Assembly (NCBI GenBank): GCA_016210745.1
Contig: JACQTO010000220.1
Location: forward strand, 1-64,000
Length of the DNA stretch: 64,000 nt
From: Betaproteobacteria bacterium
GTDB lineage: Bacteria; Pseudomonadota; Gammaproteobacteria; Burkholderiales; SG8-39
Reading direction: 5' to 3'
Each line of letters opens with the position of its first letter. Position 1 is the first letter of the stretch. The notes below the pieces were generated by a model. That model saw only the letters and a list, made by a program, of their open reading frames with translations, did no database searches and was not told where the DNA came from. The position numbers and the translations under genes were made by a program. This document shows positions 8,297 to 16,137 of the stretch, in pieces.

Positions 8297-9527
8297 GTTT
8301 GACTCCTTTCTCAGCGATTATGGAAAACGGCCGGGCGTGACCACGCCGACCCTGCGTGCGTGCCATCGTGGAGACCTTTCGCTCGATTCGATCAACCTGC
8401 TTGGCCAGGCCCTTGGTCGCGGCCATCGTGGCGCCCATCGCATCCATCATGTCGATTCCCTTACCGTCACCAACCTTGAAGTTCTTCTGGAAGTCCTCGG
8501 CGTAGGCGCCGATGTGCTCCTGCTGATCGTGGGGCATGGCCTCTTTCTTGTAGCGCCATCGCCCAATGGGGGTTTTCTTAATCGCATTGAGCGCTGAGGT
8601 CTCGTTGACCTTGCCGTGGCGATGCTTCAGCTTCTTCGACGACCACTTGTAGAGCGCCATGCCGCCCAACTGACCGAGACCCTGCGCCATGGCGCCCTGC
8701 TGCGCGAGCTCGGACTGATACCCGCGCATTTGGGCATCGTAGAGCCCGGAGTAGAGATTGCCGGCGGACTGGTTGCCGGCGATGGCGGTGCCCATGCCGG
8801 AAAGCCGAGTCGCTTCGTCGGCTCGCGCGTTCGCGGCCGGCGCGGCTGCATTGCCCACCGCTGCATTGCCCGCCTGGAGTGCGACCGAGCTCGCGCTGGT
8901 GCCCGCGGCCGGAAGTCCGCGCCCGAGCCCCGCCACGTCGAACTTGAATGCCCGCCCTTCGGTGCGCGCCGCGGTGCGGGCGTTGTTCATCACGCCCACC
9001 TTAGCAATGGTCTTGTTCAGGGAGTTGCCGGCGAGATTTGAGGTAAAGGCCCCGTCCGCAGGATTGATGCCGTAGCGTGCCGCGCTGCGTCGTGCAGCCG
9101 CATCACTTGCTGCCGCTGCCTGCTCGACATCTGCAGCGCCTTGCGCCGCCAACTCCTCCCGGCGCGCCTCGGTGTCGAAGTCGGCCGCCTGTTGGACGAG
9201 CGATTGCTCGACCGGGCGGAAGGTCGACTTCATGTAGCCGTAGTAATCCTCAGCTTGAGCCGCGCTCCTGTCTTGCGTTTGGATCTGGCTCGTCAACACC
9301 TGGCGCACGATGTCATCGAGCGCCGCCTGGCGCGGCTTGGCTTCCTCGTACTGCAGCTTGGAAAACGCGAGGGCTTCCTTGCCGATCTCGGCATTGGACG
9401 CCGCCGCTTGGCCGATCGCAGGATCCGGCGCCGGCGCCGAGGGTTCGTCAAAGAGGTCCAGCGAACAGATGCCGCGACGACAGCGCGCTTCCCAGCGGCG
9501 TTCTAATTCACGTTCGAGTCGGTTCAT
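8289..9527 (-). CDS. Virion protein with C-terminal S74 chaperone domain
   Basis: A 412-aa protein. Residues 296-385 match the peptidase S74 intramolecular chaperone pattern: SSKKLK, a conserved IGRWRYK segment, HIGAYAEDF, then IDMMDAMG and a closing coiled-coil helix (LAKQVDRIERKV). In phage tail fibres and ejection proteins this domain drives trimer folding and may cut itself off. The N-terminal part is an alanine-rich helix bundle and holds one DLFDE motif (near residue 24) like those of the giant protein downstream. ATG with GGAGAAG upstream; it overlaps the gene before it by 20 bases. Confidence 0.75.
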   Translation of the reverse strand: MNRLERELERRWEARCRRGICSLDLFDEPSAPAPDPAIGQAAASNAEIGKEALAFSKLQYEEAKPRQAALDDIVRQVLTSQIQTQDRSAAQAEDYYGYMKSTFRPVEQSLVQQAADFDTEARREELAAQGAADVEQAAAASDAAARRSAARYGINPADGAFTSNLAGNSLNKTIAKVGVMNNARTAARTEGRAFKFDVAGLGRGLPAAGTSASSVALQAGNAAVGNAAAPAANARADEATRLSGMGTAIAGNQSAGNLYSGLYDAQMRGYQSELAQQGAMAQGLGQLGGMALYKWSSKKLKHRHGKVNETSALNAIKKTPIGRWRYKKEAMPHDQQEHIGAYAEDFQKNFKVGDGKGIDMMDAMGATMAATKGLAKQVDRIERKVSTMARTQGRRGHARPFSIIAEKGVKHA

Positions 9528-9978
9528 TGCGCTTCTCCGTCAGGTAGTTCCAAAAGGTGTCCTTCTGGCACAGCAACCGCAGATCGCTGGCAACCTCCAT
9601 GCCCCAAGCGTAGCCGCCGGCCAGCGTGGCCATGAGTAGGACCGTGTCAGCAATCGAATAGCGGATCACGTGGGCGATCTCGAGGCTGTGGAGATCGCCG
9701 CGTCTCTCCAGGGCATTGGCAGCCGCGTAATTGAGAATGCCGCTTGCCATCACCGGACGCAGGTCCTCCGAGTGCTGCTGATAGAACGGGTTCGCAGGCA
9801 CCCCGACGAGGGCAAGCCAGAAGGCGGCGTTGACTTGGTGGTCGGACACCGGTTTGTCCTTGTCGATCAAGTCGTCCCAAATATGGGAGATCCGGGCGAG
9901 CATGAAGGCGAGTTCCACCGCAGCCTCGTCACCACGAAAGAAACGCAGGAGCTGCTCGCGGTCGTTGAGGTCGTTCAT
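9508..9978 (-). CDS. Conserved-looking phage protein, unknown function
   Basis: A 156-aa, mainly helical soluble protein with HIWDDLIDKDKPVS near residue 32 and two moderately hydrophobic helices in the second half. The aspartate cluster recalls metal-binding helices, but no family can be named. It overlaps the previous gene as ATGA and the next by 20 bases. Its position, just before the S74 protein, suggests a late-gene role. Confidence 0.6.
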   Translation of the reverse strand: MNDLNDREQLLRFFRGDEAAVELAFMLARISHIWDDLIDKDKPVSDHQVNAAFWLALVGVPANPFYQQHSEDLRPVMASGILNYAAANALERRGDLHSLEIAHVIRYSIADTVLLMATLAGGYAWGMEVASDLRLLCQKDTFWNYLTEKRNEPTRT

Positions 9979-10214
9979 CGTTCCATTCCCGGGAACTGCA
10001 ACAACGTCGCAGTCGGCAGCGACGCACGCATGTACTGCACATACTGGTCATCGTCGCCATGATCGAGGGCGGACTGCTCAACACGCGAGCGGAGCACCGC
10101 GGCCACCTCCTTGTCGATGTCGACAAGCACGACGCACGGCGGCGGGGTGAATTCGATGACGGTCGATGCGCCCATGCGGTCCTCGTCGCCCTCGCTATCG
10201 CTGGATCTGCTCAT
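9975..10214 (-). CDS. Small hypothetical phage protein
   Basis: A 79-aa acidic protein of unknown function (VVLVDIDKEVAAVLRSRVEQ). ATG at 10214. It overlaps both neighbours (20 bases upstream, ATGA downstream), which supports it as a translated gene of the operon. No motif identifies a role. Confidence 0.5.
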   Translation of the reverse strand: MSRSSDSEGDEDRMGASTVIEFTPPPCVVLVDIDKEVAAVLRSRVEQSALDHGDDDQYVQYMRASLPTATLLQFPGMER

Positions 10215-10419
10215 AAGGCAGGGCGCGTGACTTACCGCTCACGGCAGCAAGGAACTGATTGATGGCATCAACGGGCGAAACGCCTGGCGCCAGCTGCTCG
10301 ATGGGCACCGCGCCGGTGTCGGCAACAAACTGCTCGTAAAGCTTGACCAGTTCCGGGTCCCAGCCGCCAACTCCGGTTGTCTTTTCGAGTTTGCTGATTC
10401 GGCTATCCAGGGTTGCCAT
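10195..10419 (-). CDS. Small phage protein, paralogue of its upstream neighbour
   Basis: A 74-aa protein with an N-terminal amphipathic helix (LDSRISKLEK), a DPELV motif and a C-terminal SRALPYEQ. The adjacent upstream gene has the same plan (LERRIEKLE, DPDLV, TRGLPCEQ), so the two look like a tandem duplication. ATG with GAGGA nearby. Function unknown; the short coiled-coil N-terminus may mediate pairing. Confidence 0.55.
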   Translation of the reverse strand: MATLDSRISKLEKTTGVGGWDPELVKLYEQFVADTGAVPIEQLAPGVSPVDAINQFLAAVSGKSRALPYEQIQR

Positions 10420-10669
10420 CGTCAGTCCTCACAGTTCTGGTTTGCTCGCACGGCAGGCCGCGGGTACGGTTCGCGACGGATTCATAGAACTGCCCGATAT
10501 AGGCGGAAGCTGCGATGCCACAAGGAACGCTCTCGACGTTGAAGGACTGCCCTGGGCGCATCGTTTCCTGGAGTGATCGCAGCCACTCGACGAGATCAGG
10601 GTCTCGGCCGTCCGCGCCGAGGCTGTTATCCGATTCCAGCTTTTCGATCCGACGTTCAAGGCTTCCCAC
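10403..10669 (-). CDS. Small phage protein, tandem paralogue
   Basis: An 88-aa protein starting at GTG (10669). It shares the N-terminal helix, the DPxLV motif and the C-terminal RGLPCEQ motif with the next gene and carries a longer middle (SFNVESVPCGIAASAYIGQF). It overlaps the upstream gene by 14 bases and the downstream one by 17. Unknown function. Confidence 0.55.
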   Translation of the reverse strand: MGSLERRIEKLESDNSLGADGRDPDLVEWLRSLQETMRPGQSFNVESVPCGIAASAYIGQFYESVANRTRGLPCEQTRTVRTDDGNPG

Positions 10670-11072
10670 GTTGCGCCTCCTGTGCGGATCGAGCCTCTTC
10701 GAGCGCCTTTACTCGTTTTTCCAGGGCGTCGGTTTCGGTGATGCGCGCATGTGTCCCGAGCGCCGCCATGACGGCATGCGCTTCGTCGGGCGTAATTTCG
10801 CCGCCGGCAACTGCCTGCAGCACTCTGTCACCTTTTTGCGCGATGGTTCCTGCGAAGTCGACAAGTTGGATCGGCGCGTCGCGGGTCTTCAGTGAAGGAA
10901 CCAACTTATCGAGGCAGGCACGCAGCACCGCGCCATCACCAGCAAGCGCTAGTTTTATCGCCTTGAGCACCAGCCGCTTGCTGTAAGGACGGAACAGTTC
11001 GCGAAGCTCGGACCTTCGGTCCGTGGATCCGGGTTTCCTTCCCGCGCCTGGTCGTTTTCCGCCTCGTGTCAT
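10656..11072 (-). CDS. GRKPG-type phage protein, possibly small terminase-like
   Basis: A 138-aa protein with the N-terminal basic motif RGGKRPGAGRKPGS, typical of several phage DNA-binding proteins and small terminase subunits, a helical middle, and a C-terminal coiled coil (TDALEKRVKALEEA). It sits between the replication block and the virion genes, where a small terminase would lie, yet no large terminase follows. The Shine-Dalgarno sequence is weak. The terminase assignment is only a possibility; a regulator is the alternative. Confidence 0.55.
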   Translation of the reverse strand: MTRGGKRPGAGRKPGSTDRRSELRELFRPYSKRLVLKAIKLALAGDGAVLRACLDKLVPSLKTRDAPIQLVDFAGTIAQKGDRVLQAVAGGEITPDEAHAVMAALGTHARITETDALEKRVKALEEARSAQEAQRGKP

Positions 11073-11141
11073 TTGATTAACTTTGATTCTTTTTCATGTT
11101 CAGTTGAGTTGCTTGCGCTGCTCGTGCGGCCTGGTGGTCCA

Positions 11142-11609
11142 TCACAGCGAGCTATGCTTGCGGGGAAAGCTTGTCGGCCGCCGCAAGTTGTCCGGCAACC
11201 CCAACTCAGCCAGTCGACGAGTGCGCTCCTCGCAGGCGTAATTTGGTATGGGGTCCTCGCCTTGGGCCACGGCTGGGACTGCGACTGGCTTGGGTTCGGC
11301 AACGGGCCCGAAGCGCTTGACCGCCTCGCCGGTGACCCATTGGATTCGCGCTATCAGGTTATCGGTCGACCGAGTGGCGAGCCGTGCTGAGTCGATCGAG
11401 CCGGCAAGCTCGATTTCGAAGATTTGGAGGTCGAGCAGCGAGCCGAGGTACTGCTTGAGCTTCGGAATGGCCTCGTTGAAGTCGCTGCCGCAGTTCAGGC
11501 GGGTTGTCCAGATATCGGGCCGAAGCTTGAAGGCGATGCGCGCCGCCAAGACGGCAAAACCCGTCATGGCGAGTTGTTCGATGATGTAGCGTTGGACGTT
11601 GCTGTTCAT
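11142..11609 (-). CDS. Hypothetical phage protein downstream of dnaB
   Basis: A 155-aa protein starting MNSNVQRYII, chosen because AAAGGAG lies five bases upstream; a longer reading frame would overlap dnaB. The first half has a helix followed by FAVLAARIAF and KLRPDIW; the C-terminal third is proline- and arginine-rich with one cysteine. It lies 20 bases after dnaB. Function not recognised. Confidence 0.6.
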   Translation of the reverse strand: MNSNVQRYIIEQLAMTGFAVLAARIAFKLRPDIWTTRLNCGSDFNEAIPKLKQYLGSLLDLQIFEIELAGSIDSARLATRSTDNLIARIQWVTGEAVKRFGPVAEPKPVAVPAVAQGEDPIPNYACEERTRRLAELGLPDNLRRPTSFPRKHSSL

Positions 11610-11629
11610 GATTTCTCCTTTGAAATTCT

Positions 11630-12982
11630 TCAGTCGTCTCCGAATGCGCGGCGGCGCATCGGGCGCACGGACCCGCTGTCGCTTGGCCACTCTCCGGCAA
11701 AGTTTTCAAACCGCGTGAGCGGTCCCAGCCACGTGAGGCGCACGTCACCGGTAGCACCCTGCCGATTCTTGCGGATCAGCACTTCGCCCTTCCCCGTCCA
11801 CTCCGGGTCGTTCGGGCGGTAGAGTTCCTCGCGATGAACGAACATGACGATGTCCGCGTCCTGCTCGATGGCCCCTGAGTCACGCAGGTCCGACAACTGC
11901 GGGCGCCGATCGTGGCGGCTGTCGACGGCGCGGTTGAGCTGCGATAAAGCCACCACCGGCACATTGATCTCCTTCGCCAGGGCTTTCAGCCCGCGGGAAA
12001 TGGCGGCGATTTCGGCGTTCCGGTTCTCGCCCTCGCCCGGCATCAGTTGCAGGTAATCGAGCACCAGGAGATCGAGCCCGTGTCGACGCTTGATGCTCCT
12101 CGCCTTGGCGCGCACCTCGTGAATCGAAAGTGATGCGCTGTCATCGAGGTACAGCGGCCACTTCTGCACCGCGCGCAGCGCCGCCTCCACGTTGGGGTGC
12201 TTCGCCTGTTCGCCGGAAATGATCTTCTCGACCGCGATCCGCGTTATCCCAGAGACGATTCGATCGAGCACTTGCTCGCGCGGCATTTCCATCGATAGCA
12301 GGAGCACCGGCCGTCCGGCAATCGCCGCCCGTTCGGCAATCTGGAACGCCAGCGCACTCTTGCCCATCGAGGGCCTGCCGGCGATGACGATCAGATCACC
12401 CGGGCGCAGCGATCCAATCTTGCGGTCAAGGTCAACGAATTGCGTTTGCACGCCCCCCGCGGCCGCGGTTCCGCGCGTTGCCAGGGCCTCGCGGTAGGCG
12501 GAAGCAGCCTCGCCGATCTGAATCGGGTCATTCGATGCGCTTTCAGTGACCGCCATCACCTTAGCCTGCACCTGGTCGAGCTTTTCGCGCCACGGGATCG
12601 CGCGGCTGTGCACAACCTCGGCGGCCTCTCCCAGAGCTGCGAGCAGCGCCCTCTCGAGCGCCCGATCCTGAATTACCCTCGCGTAGGCACCAACGTTGTG
12701 AGCCGAAGGCGTGTTCTGAGCAAGCTCACCGAGGTAGGCGAGAAAGCGTCGATCGCCCCTATCGTTCTGTTCCAGGCGCGTGGCGACTGTCACGACATCG
12801 ATTGGGTCCCCCACCTCCGCACAGTCAAGCATCCCCTGGAAGACGAGCCGATGATCAACACTGGCGAAGTGCTCCGGTCGCAGCCCCGGAATGCGGTCAA
12901 TGGCGTTACCGTCGAGCAGCAACGCCCCAAGCACGGACTGCTCGGCCTCGATCGACCGCGGAAGAGCGTCAAGCCGCTGCAT
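11630..12982 (-). CDS. dnaB: Replicative DNA helicase DnaB
   Basis: A 450-aa homologue of the hexameric replicative helicase that unwinds DNA ahead of the replisome. The N-terminal DnaB domain (EAEQSVLGALLLDG, about 12-110) is followed by a RecA-like domain with Walker A GRPSMGKS (202-209), Walker B ending LLVLDYLQLM, and a C-terminal SQLNRAVDSR and SDLRDSGAIEQDAD region. Length is usual for the family. It overlaps the replication protein gene by 14 bases, so this is the element's own helicase, not the host copy. Confidence 0.95.
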   Translation of the reverse strand: MQRLDALPRSIEAEQSVLGALLLDGNAIDRIPGLRPEHFASVDHRLVFQGMLDCAEVGDPIDVVTVATRLEQNDRGDRRFLAYLGELAQNTPSAHNVGAYARVIQDRALERALLAALGEAAEVVHSRAIPWREKLDQVQAKVMAVTESASNDPIQIGEAASAYREALATRGTAAAGGVQTQFVDLDRKIGSLRPGDLIVIAGRPSMGKSALAFQIAERAAIAGRPVLLLSMEMPREQVLDRIVSGITRIAVEKIISGEQAKHPNVEAALRAVQKWPLYLDDSASLSIHEVRAKARSIKRRHGLDLLVLDYLQLMPGEGENRNAEIAAISRGLKALAKEINVPVVALSQLNRAVDSRHDRRPQLSDLRDSGAIEQDADIVMFVHREELYRPNDPEWTGKGEVLIRKNRQGATGDVRLTWLGPLTRFENFAGEWPSDSGSVRPMRRRAFGDD

Positions 12983-13883
12983 CGTGATACTTCCCTTCGA
13001 CGACCTTCACGAAGTTGGTTGGCCGGATCAACCACTCGAGGTCAGCGACGAACGGCGCCTTGCCTGGTTTCCCCTCTGCCCTCCCAGTCAGGAACTTCGA
13101 TCCCGTGACGTAGGTAAAATAGCGACGCCAATACGCGAGGCCCGCATCGACGCTTGCATAGCCTTGGCTGCGGCCGTTTGGCTTCGCCTTCTCGCGCCAG
13201 CGCGCTCGGAGAAGCCCCTGCCGTTCGTCGTTCCATTCGATCACCTGCGGGCACTCCGACAGGATCTCGTGATAGAGCGCAATGATCTGTTGGTGAGGGC
13301 AATCCGGCAGCGCTCGGGTCTTGGCATGCACTACCTGAAGGTTAGGCGGTGATGGAGGTGGCACGGCACCGCCGGCCACTCCCACTGCGTCAGCAGTGGG
13401 TAAGGTTCTTTCCTGCTCCTGCTCCTGCTCCTGCTCCTGATTAGGCATAGCCTTCGCCAAGGCTTCGGCGAAGGCTTTGGCAAAGGCTTCGTTCATGCCT
13501 TCCACCAAGGCTTTAGCAGATTGAATCGCTTTGTCTTTCAGAGCACACTCGGGAAGCAAGTCGAGGGAGGATGCCCACGCCCTCACCACGTTTGGTGACT
13601 CTGGCCGGTTGTATTTCAGGAAGTTGGGAAACCACACGATGCAGGCGATTTCATCGTGCTCAGCCATACCTTTCGAGGAGGCTTCCCGGAAGGCTTCCCC
13701 GAAGGCTTTCGCCGACCATCCAATTTCAGCAGCAAAGCCTGGAATCGAGCCACGAATCGCACCCAGCGCTGTCGTGTTCGGGTGTGTCAGCAGAAAGAGA
13801 AAAGCCAGCTTGCCCGCGTCAGTGAGCACTCGGAATTTCGCATCGTTCCAGATTCGCGAATCAACCTTCCGGTATCGGCTCAT
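12969..13883 (-). CDS. Phage replication protein (initiator or helicase loader type)
   Basis: A 304-aa protein whose first 120 residues look like the winged-helix N-terminus of phage replisome organisers (YRKVDSRIWNDAKFRVL, FLFLLTHP, IGWSAKAF). A variable linker with an alanine/lysine repeat (AFAKAFAEALAKA) and a run of Glu-Gln pairs follows, encoded by the hexamer CTGCTC repeated near 13409-13440. The C-terminal 90 residues (LYHEILSECPQV, YWRRYFTYV) resemble a helicase-loading domain. Its coupling to dnaB supports a role in origin recognition or DnaB loading. Confidence 0.75.
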   Translation of the reverse strand: MSRYRKVDSRIWNDAKFRVLTDAGKLAFLFLLTHPNTTALGAIRGSIPGFAAEIGWSAKAFGEAFREASSKGMAEHDEIACIVWFPNFLKYNRPESPNVVRAWASSLDLLPECALKDKAIQSAKALVEGMNEAFAKAFAEALAKAMPNQEQEQEQEQERTLPTADAVGVAGGAVPPPSPPNLQVVHAKTRALPDCPHQQIIALYHEILSECPQVIEWNDERQGLLRARWREKAKPNGRSQGYASVDAGLAYWRRYFTYVTGSKFLTGRAEGKPGKAPFVADLEWLIRPTNFVKVVEGKYHDAAA

Positions 13884-14179
13884 AGCGTCAGCCCCATTGC
13901 GCGCTCAAGTTTGGCAACCTGCGCCGGCGAGCGGGCACCAATGAGGCGCGCCGCGCGTTGAAACAAGGGACTCGATCCGCGCTTAATGGCAAGCGCGAGC
14001 GCGTGCGCGATCAATCGCTCGAGCCGGGCGTCGCGCTCCGCTTGTAGATCCCCGTCAAGGTGTCTATCATTCGGGTGCCGTTGATCGTTATTGTCGTCTG
14101 CAAAGCCCGCCTCGCTCGCGGGCTTTGCTTTTGGGGGTCTCGGCGGCGGTGCCGGCCACGCCAGTGAGTGTTGATCCAT
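13880..14179 (-). CDS. Small hypothetical protein
   Basis: A 99-aa protein with a proline-rich N-terminus and a helical C-terminal half (LERLIAHALALAIKRG, LFQRAARLIGARS). ATG at 14179; its stop overlaps the next gene as ATGA. The N-terminal codons span a perfect 11-bp inverted repeat (14100-14128). Function unknown. Confidence 0.5.
   Translation of the reverse strand: MDQHSLAWPAPPPRPPKAKPASEAGFADDNNDQRHPNDRHLDGDLQAERDARLERLIAHALALAIKRGSSPLFQRAARLIGARSPAQVAKLERAMGLTL
14100..14128. terminator. Terminator-like hairpin inside an ORF
   Basis: GCAAAGCCCGC and GCGGGCTTTGC form a perfect 11-bp stem with a 7-base loop. On the plus strand it is followed by TTTTGG, the form of a rho-independent terminator; on the minus strand no T-run follows. 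It lies within the 5' part of a minus-strand gene. It may stop antisense transcription or be a captured fragment. Confidence 0.45.
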
Positions 14180-14186
14180 CGTCGCC

Positions 14187-14450
14187 TCACGCGGCCAGGC
14201 CGCCTACCGTCCGCGACGCAATGAATGCGTCAAGGTCGGCCTTGCGATATCGGCAGAGCCGTCCGACCTTCACCATCGGAAGGTTGTATCGCCGGGTCGA
14301 GGCCCACACGGCGAGAGTGCTTTCCTCGACACTCAGGTAATCGGCTGCCTCCTTGCGCGTCAAGAGGTCTGACTTCGGCGCTTCCATCTTTGTCGGAAAC
14401 GCTGCGGCCAACCCCTCCCCGACCAATTTCGTACTTTTCTGAATTTGCAT
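14187..14450 (-). CDS. AlpA/excisionase-type helix-turn-helix regulator
   Basis: An 87-aa small DNA-binding protein of the MerR-like helix-turn-helix type used by AlpA regulators and excisionases: LLTRKEAADYLSVEESTLAVW, then the wing MVKVGRLCRYRKADLDAF. Start taken at MQIQK, with GAGGAG six bases upstream; a start nine codons earlier is possible. It is the first gene of the replication block, 79 bases after the gene before it, and is the best candidate for control of excision or replication, since no CI-like repressor was found. Confidence 0.8.
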   Translation of the reverse strand: MQIQKSTKLVGEGLAAAFPTKMEAPKSDLLTRKEAADYLSVEESTLAVWASTRRYNLPMVKVGRLCRYRKADLDAFIASRTVGGLAA

Positions 14451-14528
14451 GTCATGCTCCTCATCTGTCCAGGGCATCCCGGATGTGGAGCATGTTCGAC
14501 TACGTTGGGTGTGCTGTAAAAAGTGGTG

Positions 14529-15056
14529 CTACTTGTCTTTGCGTATCAGTAGCTTGCGGAGCGCCAGGCGGTTCTTCGTAGCGCGATCACGCCGCGACGA
14601 TACTTGATCTTTGAGGGCTTGCTTACCAGGGCTCGCGAGCAAGGGGCCGATCTGCCGAAGTTCACGCTCACCGGAGAGCGTCGTGCTCTCAATTCCGTGA
14701 ATGGCGTATGGCCGAACGTCCTTGGCCGGCAAACCGAGCGCAGTGAATGACGCGGTAAGCACTCGGTAGTATGGACCGTTCCGCCCACGGCCCAACGGCA
14801 GCTCGAGCAGTTCATGGACGTTAGCGGCAAGCGAGGCAGCGAAGCGACGCCGCGCAAATAGTCGAACGGCTCTCGTGCTTTTCCTGTCGGACTCGACTGC
14901 ATGCAGTAGCCCCATGTCGAGCTTGAGGAGGGCAAAGAAGGTTGGAAGCTGTTCACGGTCCGGCGCATCGCGTACTAGCAGAGTGATGGCTTCCCGCGCG
15001 GCGTCGGGCAGACACCATTCCTTCGCGTCTACATCAGCCTTGTCCTGCGCGTCCAC
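14529..15056 (-). CDS. Hypothetical phage protein
   Basis: A 175-aa soluble, mostly helical protein starting at GTG (15056) with GAGGAAG upstream. Basic C-terminus (SSRRDRATKNRLALRKLLIR) suggests nucleic-acid contact. No family recognised. It follows the nuclease-like gene by 14 bases. Confidence 0.55.
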   Translation of the reverse strand: MDAQDKADVDAKEWCLPDAAREAITLLVRDAPDREQLPTFFALLKLDMGLLHAVESDRKSTRAVRLFARRRFAASLAANVHELLELPLGRGRNGPYYRVLTASFTALGLPAKDVRPYAIHGIESTTLSGERELRQIGPLLASPGKQALKDQVSSRRDRATKNRLALRKLLIRKDK

Positions 15057-15070
15057 TGCAACTTCCTCAG

Positions 15071-15538
15071 TCAGAAGCGACTGTCATTCGCCGCCTCTCG
15101 GTCCAGCCGGCGCGTTGACCATGCCCGGATCTGCAACAGCGCCTCTGCCCACTCTGCCGGCGTCAGCGTCCGCCACTCGCGTTCCGGTCGCGGCCACATC
15201 CGCCGGACTCGGAATTGCGCGATATCGGGGCAGCGCGCATCGGCAGGGTTCGGCTTCGGCGCAGGTCGATAAAGGAGCACGTACGCCGGCACGCCAGCGC
15301 GCTTGGCAAGGTTCACGGTCACCGACGCGGCCTTGCGTGGCTGTCCTACATCGCGTGCGGTCTCGATAAGTGCCAGCGGCTGTTTGCATTCGTCGTCGTA
15401 CTCGACGTACAGCGCCGCGTCCAGGTCGATCATGGCGAGCCGCTGCGCGTGCTCAATCCCGACGAATCGGCGGGTGGAAAGGCGCCGATGCCAGGCCGAA
15501 TAGGCGCGGTCGCGCGTACCGTACTGTTCTTCCTGCAT
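15071..15538 (-). CDS. Putative PD-(D/E)XK-like protein
   Basis: A 155-aa protein starting MQEEQYGTRD; a much longer ORF upstream is rejected because it overlaps the preceding gene and is arginine-rich out-of-frame code. The core MIDLDAALYVEYDD, then PLALIETARD and AYVLLYRP follow the order of a restriction-endonuclease-like fold: aspartate, then glutamate in a beta-strand, then a third strand. The usual lysine after the glutamate is replaced (IETA instead of ExK). It may be a diverged or inactive nuclease. Inference only. Confidence 0.5.
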   Translation of the reverse strand: MQEEQYGTRDRAYSAWHRRLSTRRFVGIEHAQRLAMIDLDAALYVEYDDECKQPLALIETARDVGQPRKAASVTVNLAKRAGVPAYVLLYRPAPKPNPADARCPDIAQFRVRRMWPRPEREWRTLTPAEWAEALLQIRAWSTRRLDREAANDSRF

Positions 15539-15552
15539 GGCGCCATTCCCTC

Positions 15553-16137
15553 TCACAAGGTCTCCGTCACGTCCGGCCGCGGTTCGTCGGCGTGACTGAT
15601 CGCGTGTGCCATAAAGCGCTGGAACGACGGGTCTGATTCGCCGAGCGATGTCGATCTCGACTCGATTTTGCTTTCCATGAAGAGCGCGTAAAGCTCTCTC
15701 ACCAACGTCAGGGCCCGACTCCTGACCGCGGCAGAAAAGCCATATCCGTGATCCAGATCGTCGGTCATGTTGAAGGCTCGAATGAGCAACTGCAGACCTG
15801 CATCTAGGTGAGGTTTGGCGAGTTCGCGCGGGGTCATGGACGCGCGAAGTTTGCCCTCTTGCTCGCGGCGCTCGCTCTCTTCGGCGGTCCAACTGAAGCT
15901 CACACGGCAGAGCCCGCGCGCGGGCTGGAGACAGGTACCCTTGCGTCCTTCGTGAGTGATTTCTACGTAGCGCTTCACGCGACCGTTCTTACGGATCACC
16001 ACCTTCCCGTCGAGAAACCACTCCGGCAAAGCGAGACCGGCGCGCAGGAGGTTCTCCTTCGTGCCTTCAAGGCTGTATCCCCATTTGCTGTTCGTACGAG
16101 TCACGCCTGGGGCGATATTCATGCGTTCACTGTTCAT
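15553..16137 (-). CDS. Hypothetical phage protein
   Basis: A 194-aa protein. Start placed at the ATG at 16137, which overlaps the previous stop by 11 bases; an upstream TTG is less likely. The N-terminal 85 residues look like a basic beta-rich DNA-binding domain (KWGYSLEGTKENLL, GKVVIRKNGRVKRYVEI), as in AP2-like or integrase N-terminal domains; the rest is helical. Function unknown. Confidence 0.55.
   Translation of the reverse strand: MNSERMNIAPGVTRTNSKWGYSLEGTKENLLRAGLALPEWFLDGKVVIRKNGRVKRYVEITHEGRKGTCLQPARGLCRVSFSWTAEESERREQEGKLRASMTPRELAKPHLDAGLQLLIRAFNMTDDLDHGYGFSAAVRSRALTLVRELYALFMESKIESRSTSLGESDPSFQRFMAHAISHADEPRPDVTETL

Noticed and set aside
10656..11072. Firm call as small terminase subunit
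   Set aside because: The GRKPG motif occurs in several phage protein families and no large terminase follows.
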